Part shown: positions 9,448 to 19,726 of the stretch, piece by piece
Layout: every line of letters begins with the position of its first letter
Numbering within the stretch: the stretch's first letter is position 1
Notes under the pieces: model-generated
What the model was told of the DNA's origin: nothing
Database searches by the model: none
The model's input: the letters and a program-made list of their open reading frames with translations, nothing else
Position numbers and translations under genes: made by a program
From: Klebsiella oxytoca NBRC 105695
GTDB lineage: Bacteria; Pseudomonadota; Gammaproteobacteria; Enterobacterales; Enterobacteriaceae
DNA: 64,000 bases
Direction: 5' to 3'
Assembly (NCBI RefSeq): GCF_001598695.1
Contig: NZ_BCZK01000006.1
Span: 124,001 to 188,000 of the forward strand

Positions 9448-9650
9448 AACGCTCCTCCGGTCCAAAGCAATCACGCAACCGGGTAAAAAAGTCGCGTATC
9501 AGAGGGAGTATAGCGGTTTCATCAGCAGAATATTTAACAAACATAGCCTTAAGCCATCAAAGCAAAAGGCAGAACCTTCTTTTCCTCGTCGCCATAACGC
9601 GGCATGATACGCCCCATTCGCCATCCGGCTGAGGTTTAAGGAGAGAGAGT

Positions 9651-9914
9651 ATGTTTACGGTAATTTTTGGTCGTCCAGGTTGCCCATATTGCATTCGCGC
9701 CAAAGAACTGGCGGAAAAACTGAGCAACGAGCGCGATGATTTTAACTATCGCTACATTGATATCCACGCTGAAGGCATCAGCAAAGCCGATCTGGAGAAA
9801 ACCGTGGGTAAACCGGTTGAAACCGTACCGCAGATTTTTGTCGATCAGAAGCACATTGGCGGCTGCACCGACTTTGAAGCCTGGGCGAAAGAGAATCTCG
9901 GTCTGTTTGCCTGA
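9651..9914 (+). CDS. grxA: Glutaredoxin 1
   Basis: The 87-residue thioredoxin-fold protein has the dithiol active site C11-P-Y-C14 close to the N-terminus, the cis-proline motif TVPQIF and the glutathione-binding GGCTDFEAW. It reduces ribonucleotide reductase and mixed disulfides using glutathione. Length and sequence match E. coli GrxA. The ATG has GAGAGAG upstream. OxyR controls grxA in E. coli; I could not assign an OxyR site in 9475-9650. It is divergent from ybjC and convergent with ybjM. Confidence 0.97.
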   Translation: MFTVIFGRPGCPYCIRAKELAEKLSNERDDFNYRYIDIHAEGISKADLEKTVGKPVETVPQIFVDQKHIGGCTDFEAWAKENLGLFA

Positions 9915-9920
9915 GACGAC

Positions 9921-10304
9921 TCACTTCTCTGACGAGGGCTTGCGTCTGGTATCAAGCCAGGCGCAAATAAATAAAAAGCACAGCGCGCCCAGCGCGCACC
10001 AGAACACCGCGCTAAATAGCCACGCCAGTTCCTGCCAGAAAGATCGTTGAGTGACGAAGAATAACCGCATGACGACCAGACAAATAGGCGCAGCCAGCAT
10101 AGCGCCGATAAGCGGACGCAGCACCCGCTGACCCGGGGAGAGGCAGCTTGCCGCCGCACCGGGTAGCAAAAAGAACAGCAGCCCGAGCTCAGGGTTACCG
10201 GTAGCCCGAAAGGCGCCTTTCATATGTAACAGCAGCGATAAGCAAACCACGATAAATAGAAAGAACCCACAGATAATACCGGCCCAAGCACGCTCAGATT
10301 TCAC
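9921..10304 (-). CDS. ybjM: Inner-membrane protein YbjM
   Basis: The 127-residue protein has four hydrophobic segments (IICGFFLFIVVCLSLLLHM, GLLFFLLPGAAASCL, LIGAMLAAPICLVVMRLFF and SAVFWCALGALCFLFICAW). It matches E. coli YbjM (125 aa), including the block RSFWQELAWLFSAVFWCALG. Function is unknown. It converges with grxA with only 6 bp between the stops, so the two may share an antisense overlap of transcript ends. Confidence 0.9.
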   Translation of the reverse strand: MKSERAWAGIICGFFLFIVVCLSLLLHMKGAFRATGNPELGLLFFLLPGAAASCLSPGQRVLRPLIGAMLAAPICLVVMRLFFVTQRSFWQELAWLFSAVFWCALGALCFLFICAWLDTRRKPSSEK

Positions 10305-10571
10305 GACATCCTCCTGATTTTGCCTCTAACCAACTTCCACTTCGCCCAGTCAGATAAAGATTCTGGCAATCCATGCCAATAAAAGATCCCGTCAAGGTAA
10401 TAACGATTGTTGCTAGCCGCAGCCCCCAGGAAAGATTAAACTATCGACTATATTTTGCTGGTTATAACGGGATGCCAGAATAGCGTTCGGGACAACGCGA
10501 ACACTGGACCAACCTTAGACCAAATAACCATTTCCTTCAACAACTTACTAGTAAATGAGAAGTTGGCTTTC

Positions 10572-12257
10572 GTGAATATAAACGTCGCAGATTTGTTAAA
10601 CGGGAATTACATCCTGTTATTGTTCGTTGTACTTGCACTGGGACTCTGCCTCGGGAAACTGCGTCTCGGGTCGGTACAACTTGGTAATTCTATTGGCGTT
10701 TTAGTGGTTTCCCTATTATTAGGGCAGCAGCATTTCAGTATTAACACTGACGCCCTCAATCTCGGCTTTATGCTGTTTATTTTTTGCGTCGGCGTAGAAG
10801 CGGGACCCAACTTTTTTTCTATTTTTTTTCGCGATGGGAAAAATTACCTGATGCTCGCGCTGGTAATGGTCGGCAGCGCAATGCTGATCGCCATGGGACT
10901 GGGTAAGCTCTTCGGCTGGGATATCGGCCTGACGGCCGGGATGCTCGCCGGCGCGATGACGTCCACTCCCGTGCTGGTCGGCGCCGGGGATACGCTTCGC
11001 CACTTCGGCATGCCCAGCGATCAGCTCGCCCTTTCGCTCGATCATCTGAGCCTCGGCTATGCGCTGACCTATCTGATTGGCCTGGTCAGCCTGATCGTCG
11101 GCGCCCGCTATATGCCGAAGCTGCAGCATCAGGATTTGCAGACCAGCGCCCAGCAAATCGCCCGCGAGCGCGGTCTCGATACCGACTCCCGGCGTAAGGT
11201 CTATTTGCCGGTGATCCGCGCCTACCGCGTCGGTCCGGAGCTGGTGGCGTGGGCTGATGGTAAAAATCTGCGCGAGCTGGGTATTTACCGCCAGACCGGC
11301 TGCTACATTGAGCGCATCCGCCGCAACGGCATTCTCGCGAACCCGGACGGCGATGCGGTGCTGCAGATGGGCGATGATATCGCCCTGGTGGGCTACCCGG
11401 ATGCCCATGCCCGCCTCGACCCAAGCTTCCGTAACGGCAAAGAGGTCTTCGACCGCGATCTGCTCGATATGCGCATCGTCACCGAAGAGATCGTGGTCAA
11501 AAACCACAATGCCGTCGGCCGTCGCCTGGCGCAGCTGAAGCTGACCGACCACGGCTGCTTCTTAAACCGCGTCATTCGCAGCCAGATCGAAATGCCTATC
11601 GACGATAACGTGGTGCTCAACAAGGGCGATGTGCTGCAGGTCAGCGGCGACGCGCGTCGCGTTAAAACCGTCGCCGATCGTATCGGCTTCATCTCCATTC
11701 ACAGTCAGGTGACCGACCTGCTCGCCTTCTGCGCCTTCTTTATCGTTGGCCTGATGATCGGCATGATCACCTTCCAGTTCAGTTCGTTCAGCTTCGGCAT
11801 CGGTAACGCCGCCGGTCTGCTGTTTGCCGGCATTATGCTCGGCTTCCTGCGCGCCAACCATCCGACGTTCGGCTACATCCCTCAGGGCGCGCTGAATATG
11901 GTGAAAGAGTTCGGCCTGATGGTATTTATGGCCGGCGTGGGGCTCAGCGCGGGCGCCGGGATTAACAACGGCCTCGGCGCCGTCGGCGGTCAGATGCTGG
12001 CGGCGGGCCTGATCGTCAGCCTGGTACCGGTGGTTATCTGCTTCCTGTTCGGCGCGTACATCCTGCGCATGAACCGCGCGATGCTCTTCGGCGCCATGAT
12101 GGGCGCCCGTACCTGCGCGCCGGCGATGGAAATTATCAGCGATACTGCCCGCAGCAATATTCCGGCGCTGGGATACGCGGGGACCTACGCCATCGCTAAC
12201 GTATTGTTAACCCTGGCAGGTACGCTGATTGTCATCATCTGGCCGGGACTACAGTGA
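10572..12257 (+). CDS. ybjL: AspT-family transporter YbjL with two RCK_C domains
   Basis: The 561-residue membrane protein has the aspartate:alanine exchanger layout. An N-terminal membrane half ([18 protein letters not shown] and following) is joined to two central cytosolic RCK_C domains around residues 200-370, and a C-terminal membrane half ends in a repeat of the AspT motif ([17 protein letters not shown]). I chose GTG 10572 ([12 protein letters not shown]) because it reproduces E. coli YbjL exactly in length; the open frame extends to 10455 without homology. Substrate is unproven. rybB follows directly. Confidence 0.94.
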   Translation: MNINVADLLNGNYILLLFVVLALGLCLGKLRLGSVQLGNSIGVLVVSLLLGQQHFSINTDALNLGFMLFIFCVGVEAGPNFFSIFFRDGKNYLMLALVMVGSAMLIAMGLGKLFGWDIGLTAGMLAGAMTSTPVLVGAGDTLRHFGMPSDQLALSLDHLSLGYALTYLIGLVSLIVGARYMPKLQHQDLQTSAQQIARERGLDTDSRRKVYLPVIRAYRVGPELVAWADGKNLRELGIYRQTGCYIERIRRNGILANPDGDAVLQMGDDIALVGYPDAHARLDPSFRNGKEVFDRDLLDMRIVTEEIVVKNHNAVGRRLAQLKLTDHGCFLNRVIRSQIEMPIDDNVVLNKGDVLQVSGDARRVKTVADRIGFISIHSQVTDLLAFCAFFIVGLMIGMITFQFSSFSFGIGNAAGLLFAGIMLGFLRANHPTFGYIPQGALNMVKEFGLMVFMAGVGLSAGAGINNGLGAVGGQMLAAGLIVSLVPVVICFLFGAYILRMNRAMLFGAMMGARTCAPAMEIISDTARSNIPALGYAGTYAIANVLLTLAGTLIVIIWPGLQ

Positions 12258-12287
12258 ATTTTTTAAGAAAAAAAACGCGCATACGCA

Positions 12288-12315
12288 GAACTTTTTTTGC
12301 TGGCATCAGTCATAA
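12288..12315 (+). promoter_or_regulatory. Sigma-E promoter of rybB
   Basis: GAACTT at 12288-12293 fits the core of the sigma-E -35 (GGAACTT) and TCATAA at 12310-12315 lies 16 bases further on, ending 5 bases before the predicted RybB 5' end. E. coli rybB is driven by sigma-E, so the position and sequence agree with the known system. Confidence 0.75.
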
Positions 12316-12320
12316 GTAGT

Positions 12321-12399
12321 GCCACTGCTTTTCTTTGATGTCCCCATTTTGTGGAGCCCATCAACCCCGCCACTTAGGTTCAAGGTTGATGGGTTTTTT
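12321..12399 (+). ncRNA. rybB: RybB small RNA
   Basis: The 79 bases from GCCACTGCTTTTCTTTGATG to the T run match E. coli RybB in sequence, length and location (between ybjL and rcdA). The 5' seed GCCACTGC is the part that pairs with porin mRNAs. The 3' half forms the terminator hairpin CCCATCAACC/GGTTGATGGG followed by TTTTTT. RybB works with Hfq to repress outer-membrane-protein mRNAs during envelope stress. The only visible differences from E. coli are in the terminator loop (ACTTAGG). ompX at 57 kb is an outer-membrane gene in the same window but I did not test pairing. Confidence 0.97.
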
Positions 12400-12415
12400 G
12401 TTTTCTGCGCCCCGC

Positions 12416-12958
12416 TCACTCTCCCGCCAGCCTTCCCACCATCAGTCGAATTGCTTCTCTGGATAGCGGCGCTCTGTCGGTCACGAAGTGCAGCGTCATA
12501 CCCTCGATAAAGGCGTCAAGCCCGCGGGCCGTTGCTGGTTCAAACCACTGTTCCAGAGTCTGCTGGCTGCGCAGCATCCAGTTTTGCATGACTGCTTTTA
12601 AATTTGGCTTGCTGCTGCAAAAAGCATACAGCTGATACATCAGCTCCATATTGCGCGCGGTGGTCACCTGGGCGCTAAATATCAGCTCGGCAATCGCGTC
12701 ACAGGCCTCTTCGCGGCTATGCACATCGGCAAAAAACAGCTGATACTGCGCCGACATCTGGCCGGTAAACAGGCTGAACGCTTCTTCGACCAGCGCCTCG
12801 ATACCGCTGAAATAGTAGGTCAGCGAGCCCAAAGGTACGCCCGCACAGGTGGCGATTTTCCGATGCGTGACCGCGTGGATGCCGTGTATCGCGATCGTGT
12901 CCAGCGTCGCCTGCAAAATCCGCTCCCGACGCTGCGGGTCGTTTGGTCGACGGGCCAT
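12416..12958 (-). CDS. rcdA: TetR-family regulator RcdA (YbjK)
   Basis: The 180-residue protein has an N-terminal TetR helix-turn-helix ([38 protein letters not shown]) and a helical C-terminal ligand domain. It matches E. coli RcdA (178 aa), which binds the csgD promoter and many stress genes. I chose ATG 12958 ([14 protein letters not shown]) because AGAGG lies upstream and the start matches. It is divergent from ybjJ, and a perfect inverted repeat lies in the gap, which fits autoregulation. Confidence 0.94.
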   Translation of the reverse strand: MARRPNDPQRRERILQATLDTIAIHGIHAVTHRKIATCAGVPLGSLTYYFSGIEALVEEAFSLFTGQMSAQYQLFFADVHSREEACDAIAELIFSAQVTTARNMELMYQLYAFCSSKPNLKAVMQNWMLRSQQTLEQWFEPATARGLDAFIEGMTLHFVTDRAPLSREAIRLMVGRLAGE

Positions 12959-13077
12959 CAGTGTTCCTCTCTCATTTAAATAGGCGCTTAATCCCTTAGC
13001 GGATGCTGGGCGCATTCCTCAGGCTGAATCGAATCATAGAGGTCAATAAAAAAACATTCTTCAGCAAGCAGCCTGGA

Positions 13078-13091
13078 TGTACAAATGTACA
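13078..13091. promoter_or_regulatory. Inverted repeat TGTACA-AA-TGTACA between rcdA and ybjJ
   Basis: TGTACA at 13078-13083 and 13086-13091 form a perfect 14-bp symmetric site in the 181-bp gap between the divergent genes rcdA and ybjJ. Size and position suit a TetR-family operator, so I propose it as the RcdA site controlling both directions. No experimental RcdA consensus was compared. Confidence 0.55.
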
Positions 13092-13139
13092 CAACCTTGC
13101 TACTGTTGTCTGCATCTCTCCACTCTCGGGCATTTACGG

Positions 13140-14342
13140 ATGACAGCGCAAACCTCCCGCAGAGCCCTTCAGCTAAGGCTGTGGGCGCTCTTCATGTTCT
13201 TTTTTATCCCTGGATTACTCATGGCCTCATGGGCGACCCGCACGCCGGCGATTCGCGATCTGCTCGCGCTCTCGACGGCGGAAATGGGGATTGTATTATT
13301 TGGACTATCAATAGGTTCGATGAGCGGTATCCTCTGCTCAGCGTGGCTGGTCAATCGATTCGGCACCCGAAAAGTGATTCGTACCACCATGTCCTGCGCG
13401 GTGGTCGGCATGCTGGTCCTCAGCGCCGCGCTATGGTTTACCTCGGCGGTGCTGTTTGCTGTTGGCTTAGCCATCTTCGGCGCCAGCTTTGGCTCAGCGG
13501 AAGTGGCGATTAACGTTGAAGGCGCCGCCGTTGAACGCGAAATGAATAAAACCGTGCTGCCGATGATGCATGGTTTCTACAGCTTCGGCACGCTCGTCGG
13601 CGCCGGAATAGGCATGGCGGTCACCGGCTTCGGCCTGCCCGCCGCGCCGCACATTCTGCTGGCGGCGCTGGTGGCTGTCGCCCCCATCGCTATCGCCATT
13701 CGCGCAATTCCGGAAGGTACAGGCAAGAATGCAGCGGAAGCGGCGCGCCATGAAGGCAAAGGCCTGCCGATTTGGCGAGATGCTCAGTTGCTGCTGATTG
13801 GCGTCATCGTCCTGGCCATGGCCTTTGCCGAGGGTTCCGCCAACGACTGGCTGCCGCTGCTGATGGTGGACGGCCACGGCTTCAGCCCGACTTCCGGGTC
13901 GCTGATTTACGCGGGCTTCACCCTCGGTATGACCCTCGGCCGTTTTACCGGCGGTTGGTTTATTGACCGCTACAGCCGGGTGACTGTGGTTCGCGCCAGC
14001 GCGGTCATGGGCGCGCTGGGCATTGGCCTGATTATTTTTGTCGATAACCCGTGGGTCGCCGGCCTCTCGGTACTATTATGGGGCCTCGGCGCATCGCTCG
14101 GCTTCCCGCTGACCATTTCCGCCGCCAGCGACACTGGCCCGGATGCGCCGAAGCGCGTCAGCGTGGTGGCGATCACCGGCTACCTCGCCTTCCTCGTCGG
14201 GCCGCCGCTGCTGGGCTTCCTCGGCGAGCACTTCGGCCTGCGTAGCGCCATGATGGTAGTGCTGGCATTGGTGCTGGTCGCGGCCATCGTCGCCCGGGCG
14301 GTTGCGAAGCCACACTCTGAACCCGTGATGGAGAATAGTTAA
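13140..14342 (+). CDS. ybjJ: MFS transporter YbjJ
   Basis: The 400-residue MFS protein has 12 predicted membrane helices and matches E. coli YbjJ (402 aa), including the long block [20 protein letters not shown]. Its substrate is not known. I chose ATG 13140 ([17 protein letters not shown]) by homology; the ribosome site is weak. The upstream frame to 13077 covers the putative operator. The stop overlaps the ybjI start (TAATG), so ybjJ and ybjI are translationally coupled. Confidence 0.92.
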   Translation: MTAQTSRRALQLRLWALFMFFFIPGLLMASWATRTPAIRDLLALSTAEMGIVLFGLSIGSMSGILCSAWLVNRFGTRKVIRTTMSCAVVGMLVLSAALWFTSAVLFAVGLAIFGASFGSAEVAINVEGAAVEREMNKTVLPMMHGFYSFGTLVGAGIGMAVTGFGLPAAPHILLAALVAVAPIAIAIRAIPEGTGKNAAEAARHEGKGLPIWRDAQLLLIGVIVLAMAFAEGSANDWLPLLMVDGHGFSPTSGSLIYAGFTLGMTLGRFTGGWFIDRYSRVTVVRASAVMGALGIGLIIFVDNPWVAGLSVLLWGLGASLGFPLTISAASDTGPDAPKRVSVVAITGYLAFLVGPPLLGFLGEHFGLRSAMMVVLALVLVAAIVARAVAKPHSEPVMENS

Positions 14343-15157
14343 TGAGCATCAAATTGATTGCGGTAGACATGGATGGCACCTTTCTGAGCGATGCCAAAAC
14401 CTATAACCGTCAGCGCTTCCTCGCCCAGTATCAGCGGATGCGCGAGCAGGGCATCCGCTTCGTCGTCGCCAGCGGCAACCAGTATTACCAGCTTATCTCC
14501 TTCTTCCCGGAGGTAGCGCACGAGATCGCCTTTGTCGCCGAAAACGGCGGCTGGGTGGTCAGCGCCGGAGAAGATGTATTTAACTGCCGGATGCCGCAGG
14601 AACATTTCAATACCGTCATCGATCATCTCCAGACGCTGACCAACATTGAAATCATCGCCTGCGGTAAGCGCAGCGCTTATACCCTCAACCAGTATAATGA
14701 TGAGCTGAAAGCGGTCGCGGCGAAGTACTATCATCGCCTCGAACTGGTCGACGACTTTAATCATATTGCTGATGATGCGATTCTGAAATTTGGCCTCAAC
14801 GTCCCGGACCAGCTGATCCCTGAGATACAGCCGAAGCTGCACGCCGCGCTTGGCGATATGGTAACCGCAGTCGCTACCGGCTACGGCAGCATTGACCTGA
14901 TTATTCCTGGGGTACACAAGGCTAACGGCCTGCGCATCCTGCAGGAGCGCTGGGGGATCGAGAATCATGAAGTGGTCGCCTTTGGCGATAGCGGCAACGA
15001 TATTGAAATGCTGCAGCATGCCGGATTCGGTTACGCGATGGCCAACGCCGCCGCGCCGGTGAAGGCCGTTGCTGGCTATCGTGCGCCGCACAATAACGAA
15101 GAGGGCGTACTGCATATCATTGATAAAGTGCTTAATCGCGAAGCGCCGTTCGTCTGA
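14342..15157 (+). CDS. ybjI: HAD-superfamily (Cof-type) phosphatase YbjI
   Basis: The 271-residue enzyme has HAD motif I DMDGTF at residues 9-14, the cap domain of class IIB, and motif III/IV FGDSGNDIEM. E. coli YbjI dephosphorylates FMN and other small phosphates in vitro. It shares the block [17 protein letters not shown] with YbiV at 38 kb, so the two are paralogues. It is coupled to ybjJ by a 1-bp overlap, which suggests that a transported compound is phosphorylated or dephosphorylated in a joint pathway, but this is inference. Confidence 0.95.
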   Translation: MSIKLIAVDMDGTFLSDAKTYNRQRFLAQYQRMREQGIRFVVASGNQYYQLISFFPEVAHEIAFVAENGGWVVSAGEDVFNCRMPQEHFNTVIDHLQTLTNIEIIACGKRSAYTLNQYNDELKAVAAKYYHRLELVDDFNHIADDAILKFGLNVPDQLIPEIQPKLHAALGDMVTAVATGYGSIDLIIPGVHKANGLRILQERWGIENHEVVAFGDSGNDIEMLQHAGFGYAMANAAAPVKAVAGYRAPHNNEEGVLHIIDKVLNREAPFV

Positions 15158-15164
15158 GACAGCG

Positions 15165-15193
15165 CCTGCTGCGGCGCGTAACGTCGCAGCAGG
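15165..15193. terminator. Hairpin between convergent ybjI and mdfA
   Basis: CCTGCTGCG at 15165-15173 pairs perfectly with CGCAGCAGG at 15185-15193. It stands between two converging genes and may end both transcripts, although neither side has a strong T run. E. coli ybjH, expected here, is absent. Confidence 0.5.
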
Positions 15194-15204
15194 TCATTGG
15201 AGAG

Positions 15205-16440
15205 TTACTGCGGTTCGAGGGAGCTGCCTACGCGTTTGTCCTTCAGGAAGTAGACCGTCATCGCCAGCCAGAACACCCCGCTAAGCAAATTCAGCAAACT
15301 GAAGAGTCCGCTGCCGCCAGACTCATAGGCGTGCTTGCTCACTTCAATACCCACGGTAAAGATCAGCATTTGCAGCATCCCCATCGCCGCCGATACCGTC
15401 CCCTTGCTCATTTCGCTGGCAAACAGCGTCAGGCGCACCAGCCCGGCGTTAGCAAGCCCAATGCCGAAGGCGTAAACGCTCAGCCCGGCGGTCATCCACA
15501 AATAAGCGTGCGTCGAGGCGACCGTAGCGACGGCGGAGATCAGCAGGCCAAGCATAATTGGCCAGCCGCCGAGGATAATCAACGAACGCACCGTTTTGCG
15601 GGAAGTCTGGCGCGCCAGCACCAGGTTACCGGCGATCAACGCGCCAAAGATTGGCACCTGCAGCAAGCCATATTCGTAGCTGGTCGCCTGCTCGCCGCTA
15701 ATGATAATCACCGGCGACTGGGCTATCCACGCCAGCAGCGGCAGGCTGACAAAACCGGTGGCCAGCGCGCCGGCGACAAAGCGCAGGTTTTTCAGCACTT
15801 CACGATAATCACGCCCCAGCTCTTTGACCGATAGTTTCTCGCCCATGCGGGTGGCGGTTTCCGGCATCGCCCGCTGTAGCCCGAAGAAGGCGATAGCGGC
15901 CAGTACGGCAAACAGGACAAACATCATCTCCCACGGCAGGATATGTACCCAGGCCGCGCCCACCAGCGGCCCAAGCAGCGGCGCAATCAGCGCGACGTTG
16001 GCCATTAAGGCGGTGATCTTGATGCATACCGCCTCTTCAAAAGACTCCTGTATCGCCGCATAGCCAACCGCGCCAATAAAGCACAGGCTGATACCCTGCA
16101 AAAAGCGCAGCAGCGTGAACTGCTCAATAGTTTGCGCCAGCAGCGTCGCCAGGCAGGTCACGATAAACCACACCACCCCGGTCAGCATGACCGGACGGCG
16201 GCCGATGCGGTCCGAAAGCGGGCCCAGCAGCCACTGTAAAAACATACCGCCGGCGAGATAGGCGGTCATGGAGGTCGGAACCCATTCATTGCCAACGCCA
16301 AACTCTTCCACGACCGAGAGCATGCCCGGCTGGATCATATCATTGCCGATATAGGTGGCGAATTCGTATAACACCAGGCACAGCGGAAAGAGCAGCGCCT
16401 GACGTCCGAGGCGTTTGCCTGAAAGTGAAGAATTGTGCAT
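15205..16440 (-). CDS. mdfA: Multidrug/proton antiporter MdfA
   Basis: The 411-residue 12-helix MFS exporter matches E. coli MdfA (410 aa). The membrane-embedded acidic residues of helix 1 are kept in [19 protein letters not shown] (Glu26 and Asp34 in E. coli numbering), and motif [15 protein letters not shown] and the helix-4 Arg in [18 protein letters not shown] are present. It exports chloramphenicol, cationic dyes and other drugs and supports growth at alkaline pH in E. coli. It is a normal chromosomal gene and not by itself an acquired resistance gene. Confidence 0.96.
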   Translation of the reverse strand: MHNSSLSGKRLGRQALLFPLCLVLYEFATYIGNDMIQPGMLSVVEEFGVGNEWVPTSMTAYLAGGMFLQWLLGPLSDRIGRRPVMLTGVVWFIVTCLATLLAQTIEQFTLLRFLQGISLCFIGAVGYAAIQESFEEAVCIKITALMANVALIAPLLGPLVGAAWVHILPWEMMFVLFAVLAAIAFFGLQRAMPETATRMGEKLSVKELGRDYREVLKNLRFVAGALATGFVSLPLLAWIAQSPVIIISGEQATSYEYGLLQVPIFGALIAGNLVLARQTSRKTVRSLIILGGWPIMLGLLISAVATVASTHAYLWMTAGLSVYAFGIGLANAGLVRLTLFASEMSKGTVSAAMGMLQMLIFTVGIEVSKHAYESGGSGLFSLLNLLSGVFWLAMTVYFLKDKRVGSSLEPQ

Positions 16441-16759
16441 GAAATCTCTTATTTAAATAAAACCGCGCAAAGTTTAATGAAAGTCGTGCCGGGGAGATAG
16501 CGAATTGTGAGCGATGACGAAAAATATCGCCATTCTGCAACCTCTTCGCCACCAGCGAATAAAAAATCCCGCTGTATGTATTTCGTTTATGTTTCAATTA
16601 GATTACACACTATATACTCCTTTATTCAGTCTGTTAACGAAGATACATGCAAGATTTCACTCATAACAAACTGATAATTAAGAAAATACTGCTTTACCTT
16701 AGCGCCACCGTTTCTTAGGGTGGGCGGCTTGTTGATAACGGATTAAAGAGCCCGGACGT
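16441..16759. other. Divergent promoter region of mdfA and ybjG
   Basis: This 319-bp, AT-rich stretch contains no gene that I can support. It must hold the promoters for both flanking genes. I did not find a clear palindrome or a convincing PmrA or PhoP box by eye. Confidence 0.4.
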
Positions 16760-17353
16760 ATGCTGGAAAATATTAACTACTCGCTGTTTGCATTACTCAA
16801 TGCCACTCCCTCGTCCCCGTGGTGGGCGATAGAGATCGCGACGTTTATCGCCAAAGACCTGATTATTATTGTGCCATTATTAGTATTAGCCTTATGGCTT
16901 TGGGGTCCAAACCAGCGTCAGCTAGTATTTAAGGTGATGATGGCATTAGCCATTAGTCTTACGCTGTCATGGATATTCGGCGCGCTTTTTCCGCACGAAC
17001 GGCCGTTCGCCGCCGGTATGGGTTATAACTTCCTGCACCACTCGCCCAACAACTCCTTCCCGAGCAATCACGGCACCATCTGCTTTACCTATGCGCTGGC
17101 CTTTATGTTCTGGCACCGCCTGTGGTCGGGAGTACTGCTTTTCGCCGTTGCCTGCGCAATTGCCTGGTCCAGGGTCTATCTCGGCGTTCACTGGCCGATG
17201 GATATGCTGGGCGGACTTCTCACCGCGATGAGCGCCTGTCTAAGCGCCCAGCTTTTGTGGCAAAGCGGCGGAAAGACCCTTTATCAGCATCTGCAGCGGC
17301 TGTACCGCCTGTTCTTTTCGCTACCGATTCGCAAAGGCTGGGTGCGCGAATAA
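16760..17353 (+). CDS. ybjG: Undecaprenyl-diphosphate phosphatase YbjG (PAP2 family)
   Basis: The 197-residue membrane phosphatase has the three PAP2 signatures: the Arg-Pro of HERPFA, PSNHGT and SRVYLGVHWPMD with its catalytic histidines. It recycles undecaprenyl diphosphate to the monophosphate lipid carrier used for peptidoglycan and O-antigen synthesis, on the periplasmic face. E. coli YbjG is one of several such enzymes and gives bacitracin tolerance when overproduced. It is a single-gene unit divergent from mdfA. Confidence 0.94.
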   Translation: MLENINYSLFALLNATPSSPWWAIEIATFIAKDLIIIVPLLVLALWLWGPNQRQLVFKVMMALAISLTLSWIFGALFPHERPFAAGMGYNFLHHSPNNSFPSNHGTICFTYALAFMFWHRLWSGVLLFAVACAIAWSRVYLGVHWPMDMLGGLLTAMSACLSAQLLWQSGGKTLYQHLQRLYRLFFSLPIRKGWVRE

Positions 17354-17477
17354 CCGGTTTCTCAGCCGCCGGTAAATTGCGGCAGAGCCCAACGCCTGCG
17401 CGTGACTAACCCTCTTTCGGCAGGTAAAATCGCCGCTGACGCCCTGTCGATGCAGGGCGCTTTAGCCTAGAGGGAAT

Positions 17478-18236
17478 ATGGAAACTCGTCGTGACGAACG
17501 CATCAGCCAGCTTATTCAGGCACTCAAGCGCAGTGATAAACTGCATCTAAAAGAAGCGGCCACCCTGCTTGGGGTGTCAGAGATGACTATTCGTCGCGAC
17601 CTCAACGGCCACAGCGGCCCGGTCGTTTTGCTGGGCGGCTATATCGTTCTGGAGCCGCGCAGCGCGACGCACTATCTGCTAAGCGACCAGAAAACGCGCC
17701 TTGTTGATGAAAAACGCCGCGCCGCCCGCCATGCGGCAAAGCTGCTTGAGGCCCATCAGATGGCCTTTTTCGACTGCGGGACCACCACGCCGTGGATTAT
17801 CGATGCCATCGACAACGCCCTGCCGTTTACCGGGGTCTGCTATTCGCTCAACACCTTCCTTTCCTTGCAGGAAAAGCCACAGTGCCGCGCGATTTTGTGC
17901 GGCGGTGAGTTCCACGCCAGCAACGCCATTTTTAAACCGCTGAGCCTGCAGGATACGCTAAGCCATCTTTGCCCTGATATCGCGTTTTATTCCGCCGCGG
18001 GCGTCGATTGCGAGCAGGGAGCGACCTGCTTTAACCTCGAGGAGCTGCCGGTTAAACACTGGGCGATGAAAAGCGCGCGCTACCACGTGCTGGTCGTCGA
18101 TCACAGTAAATTTGGCAAAGTTCGGCCGGCGCGGATGGGCGATTTATCGCAGTTTGACGTGATTGCCAGCGACGTGTGTCCGGATGACGAGCTGCTTACG
18201 CTGGCGAAAGAAGAACAAATTTCACTCCTTTACTAA
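17478..18236 (+). CDS. deoR: Deoxyribonucleoside regulator DeoR
   Basis: The 252-residue repressor has the DeoR-type helix-turn-helix (LKEAATLLGVSEMTIRRDLN) and the sugar-phosphate-binding C-terminal domain (FFDCGTTTPWIIDAID, then VVDHSKFGKVRPARMG). Deoxyribose-5-phosphate is the inducer in E. coli, where it controls deoCABD. No deo genes are in this window, as in E. coli where deoR is also unlinked. The ATG follows AGAGGGAATAT. Confidence 0.96.
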   Translation: METRRDERISQLIQALKRSDKLHLKEAATLLGVSEMTIRRDLNGHSGPVVLLGGYIVLEPRSATHYLLSDQKTRLVDEKRRAARHAAKLLEAHQMAFFDCGTTTPWIIDAIDNALPFTGVCYSLNTFLSLQEKPQCRAILCGGEFHASNAIFKPLSLQDTLSHLCPDIAFYSAAGVDCEQGATCFNLEELPVKHWAMKSARYHVLVVDHSKFGKVRPARMGDLSQFDVIASDVCPDDELLTLAKEEQISLLY

Positions 18237-18238
18237 AA

Positions 18239-18258
18239 CCGCGCCCCGCAGGGCGCGG
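18239..18258. terminator. Hairpin between convergent deoR and dacC
   Basis: CCGCGCCC at 18239-18246 pairs with GGGCGCGG at 18251-18258 around CGCA. The strong GC stem fills most of the 30-bp gap between the two stop codons and may end both transcripts. Confidence 0.6.
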
Positions 18259-18266
18259 CCTGCATT

Positions 18267-19469
18267 TTACGAGAACCAGCCGCCGAACCAGCCGTGCAGT
18301 TTCATCAGCACGAAATCGATCATCCGGCTAAAGAACCCGCCTTCATTGACCGCTTCCATAACAATCAGCGGCCGCTGTTCAATGGTTTTATCATTCAGTT
18401 TAAAGTCGATGGTGCCGACAACCTGCCCTTTAGTCAGCGGTGCGGTCAGCTGCGTATCATTCAGGGTGTAGCTGGCCTTCAGGTTTTTCAGCTGGCCTTT
18501 CGGCAGCGTGATGGAACCGGCATCGCCCGCGCCAAGCTTCGCTTCACTGCTATCGCCAAACCAGACGCGCTGGGTAATGAAGGTGGCATCAGGTTTAATC
18601 GGCGTCACGGTTTCATAAAAGCGGAAGCCCCAGGTCAGCAATTTTTCAGATTCGTTAAATCGGATACGGTCAGTTTTGGTGCCGAGCACGACGGCAATCA
18701 GGCGCATGTCGTTTTGCGTCGCGGAAGAGACCAGATTGTAGCCCGCACCGGCGGTGGTTCCGGTTTTCACGCCGTCAGCGTTAAGGTTCGTGCTCCACAG
18801 CAGGCGGTTACGGTTCGGCTGACGGATTTTGTTGAAAGTGAACTCTTTTTCTTTGTGGATCGCATACTCTTCCGGCACATCATGGATCATCGCTTTGGTC
18901 AGCAGCGCCATATCGCGGGCGGTACTGAACTGACCCGGCGCATCAAGCCCGTGCACGGTCTTAAAGGTGGTATTGGTGAGGCCCATCTTCTGCGCATAGC
19001 CGTTCATCAGGCTGACAAAGGCGTCCTGGCTGCCCGCCACGTAGTCGGCAATCGCGATGCTGGCGTCGTTGCCGGACTGAATGATAACGCCCTTGTTAAG
19101 ATCTTCCACCGACACCTGCATTCCAGGCTTGAGGAACATCACCGAGGAGCCGCGCAGCGCCGGGTTACCGGTGGCCCACGCATCGCGCCCGATGGTCACC
19201 ATATCCGTAGACTTAATCTTACCCGCCTTTAGCGCCTGGCCGACAACGTAGCTGGTCATGATCTTGGTCAGGCTTGCCGGATCGAGTTTTTCATCGGCAT
19301 TGCCTTCGCTGAGTACTTTGCCGCTGGCATAGTCCATCAGGATCCAGGCGCGCGCGTCAATGGATGGCGCATCGGGGAGTTGTTCCGCAGCCTGCACCGC
19401 AGGCGCGACGAGAAATAAAAGCGCGCAGCCTGCCGCGAGGCCGCGAAGGGAAAAAGCATCATGCGTCAT
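18267..19469 (-). CDS. dacC: D-alanyl-D-alanine carboxypeptidase DacC (PBP6)
   Basis: The 400-residue class C penicillin-binding protein trims the terminal D-Ala of peptidoglycan pentapeptides. It has a signal peptide, the serine motif SLTK at 66-69, SGN in IIQSGNDAS and KTG in [10 protein letters not shown] beta-rich domain follows and the C-terminus [15 protein letters not shown] is an amphipathic helix that anchors it to the outer face of the inner membrane. I chose ATG 19469 to match E. coli DacC (400 aa). It is divergent from gstB. Confidence 0.96.
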   Translation of the reverse strand: MTHDAFSLRGLAAGCALLFLVAPAVQAAEQLPDAPSIDARAWILMDYASGKVLSEGNADEKLDPASLTKIMTSYVVGQALKAGKIKSTDMVTIGRDAWATGNPALRGSSVMFLKPGMQVSVEDLNKGVIIQSGNDASIAIADYVAGSQDAFVSLMNGYAQKMGLTNTTFKTVHGLDAPGQFSTARDMALLTKAMIHDVPEEYAIHKEKEFTFNKIRQPNRNRLLWSTNLNADGVKTGTTAGAGYNLVSSATQNDMRLIAVVLGTKTDRIRFNESEKLLTWGFRFYETVTPIKPDATFITQRVWFGDSSEAKLGAGDAGSITLPKGQLKNLKASYTLNDTQLTAPLTKGQVVGTIDFKLNDKTIEQRPLIVMEAVNEGGFFSRMIDFVLMKLHGWFGGWFS

Positions 19470-19726
19470 AAGAGCCACCCAAGTATCCTTTCCAAACAAA
19501 AATATGCCGCCACACTCGTTCCGCGCCGCAGCAGCCGGTGAGTAAAGCGTACAAATGACCTTAAAGAAACAGCGAGTTGGTAAAGTTTTTAAAGTTTACG
19601 CAATAACCTCGCGCGGCGCTGCAAACAGCGCAATTTTTTTGATCGCGGTTGCCTAAATATTAACTTTATTCCAACATGAATGCTCACTACGCCGCAATGG
19701 CGGCGAAATAAAAAGCAGGAGCGGAT

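Noticed and set aside
10719-11552. A 277-codon minus-strand frame opposite ybjL
   Set aside because: It is a shadow of ybjL with low-complexity Ala and Gln stretches.
12319-12510. A 63-codon frame starting at the RybB 5' end
   Set aside because: It covers the sRNA and its terminator and runs antisense into rcdA; no ribosome site.
17478-18236. DeoR as local regulator of ybjG or dacC
   Set aside because: No DeoR-type operator was seen at neighbouring promoters and DeoR acts on unlinked genes in E. coli.
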